Of a stretch of DNA of 64,000 nucleotides, positions 63,528 through 64,000 are shown in pieces. The DNA lies in NCBI GenBank assembly GCA_025526915.1, contig JAHLKH010000047.1:62001-126000 (forward strand), given 5' to 3'. Position 1 is the first letter of the stretch. Each line of letters opens with the position of its first letter. The notes under the pieces were generated by a model, which had not been told where the DNA came from, made no database searches, and worked only from the letters and a program-made list of their open reading frames with translations. Made by a program: the position numbers and the translations under genes. This stretch comes from Entophlyctis helioformis (lineage: Eukaryota > Chytridiomycota > Chytridiomycetes > Chytridiales > Chytriomycetaceae).

Positions 63528-64000
63528 ATGGTTGCAACCCGCAGCCAGACCCGCCGGCTTGCAGCAGCAGCTGCCGCCCCTACCCGCATGCTCCGGGCAA
63601 GCACCATCGCCCAGCGCAAGCCCGCCCCCGCTGCCCCTGCTGCCACCACTGCCGCCGCTGCCCCCGCTGCCCCCGCTGCCACCACTGCCACCACTGCCGC
63701 CGCTGCCTGCATGCCTCTGAAAAGAGCTGCGGCCAAGCGCAGGCCAGATGATGGTGACGATGACAAGCAAGACGCCCGCAAACGCACGCGGACAGGCGCG
63801 CCGGCTGCTCCCATCGCCCCCGCCGCTGCCGCTGCCTCTGCTGGAACCGCTTCCGTCGCTGCCGTCGCTACCCCTGCCCAAACCGCCGTCATCGCTGCCA
63901 CGGCTGCCGTTGCTGCCACCGATGCCATCTCTGTCGCCACCGCTGCCGTCACTCCCGCCCCTGCCACCCTCGCTGCCCACGAAACTCCCACGATGATCGA
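63528..64000 (+). CDS. N-terminal part of an Ala-rich basic protein (runs off the window end)
   Basis: An open frame from ATG 63528 to the last base without a stop, about 157 codons. It begins MVATRSQTRRLAAAAAAPTR, has basic patches LKRAAAKRRPDD and DARKRTRTGAP that look like nuclear localisation signals, and long Ala/Thr/Pro stretches. The start recalls the basic N-terminus of B-type cyclins, but no cyclin box is in view, so I leave it unnamed. Codon-level regularity supports coding; the tail may be in an intron. Confidence 0.45.
   Translation, partial: MVATRSQTRRLAAAAAAPTRMLRASTIAQRKPAPAAPAATTAAAAPAAPAATTATTAAAACMPLKRAAAKRRPDDGDDDKQDARKRTRTGAPAAPIAPAAAAASAGTASVAAVATPAQTAVIAATAAVAATDAISVATAAVTPAPATLAAHETPTMI

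Overview
The window looks like nuclear DNA of a GC-rich, intron-dense early-diverging fungus, most likely a zoosporic chytrid. This is inferred from several things. Introns are short, usually GT...AG with a CTGAC branch-like motif shortly before the acceptor. The genes include fungal-type chorismate mutase, a DUF4246 protein, GPI-anchored Thr/Cys-rich wall proteins, and a CatSper-like voltage-gated channel plus FANCL, which suit a flagellated lineage. A Ty3/gypsy chromovirus is also present. No species can be named from the sequence alone.

Layout. 1-9.1 kb: a partial hypothetical gene, an SR-type splicing factor, and two tail-to-tail GT2 glycosyltransferase paralogues. 9.1-11.9 kb: microsatellite-rich DNA without a supportable gene. 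11.9-15.7 kb: two predicted GPI-anchored surface proteins on the minus strand. 16-31.9 kb: mostly plus-strand genes (PLP aminotransferase, ARM-repeat protein, DUF4246 protein, importin-beta receptor, proline iminopeptidase, F-box/ankyrin protein), with a minus-strand membrane GH5-like protein that has lost its catalytic glutamates. 32-39.9 kb: TFIIA large subunit, the voltage-gated channel, NOP56, a zinc-ribbon fragment and chorismate mutase. 40-51.2 kb: a damaged locus with an ALKBH1-like pseudogene, an LRR gene cut off by a 6.7-kb LTR retrotransposon, an unidentified gene fragment and a minisatellite. 51.2-60.1 kb: compact housekeeping genes (CLEC16A/FPL homologue, RNase P/MRP Rpp25-like subunit, ERB1/BOP1, FANCL). 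60.1-64 kb: a decayed copia fragment, repeats, and the start of an unidentified Ala-rich protein.

Functional themes. Ribosome and RNA biogenesis is prominent (NOP56, ERB1, Rpp25-like, SR protein), with transcription and nuclear transport (TFIIA, importin). Cell-surface biology is represented by the GT2 pair, the GPI proteins, the GH5-like protein and the LRR protein. There is no sign of a metabolic cluster or a prokaryotic-style operon.

Two cross-cutting observations affect every gene model. First, at least ten otherwise conserved genes contain single-base frame breaks, mostly one missing G or C in a short G/C run; these look like residual consensus errors. Second, about 85 introns could be placed by reading-frame continuity, and at least four use GC...AG ends.
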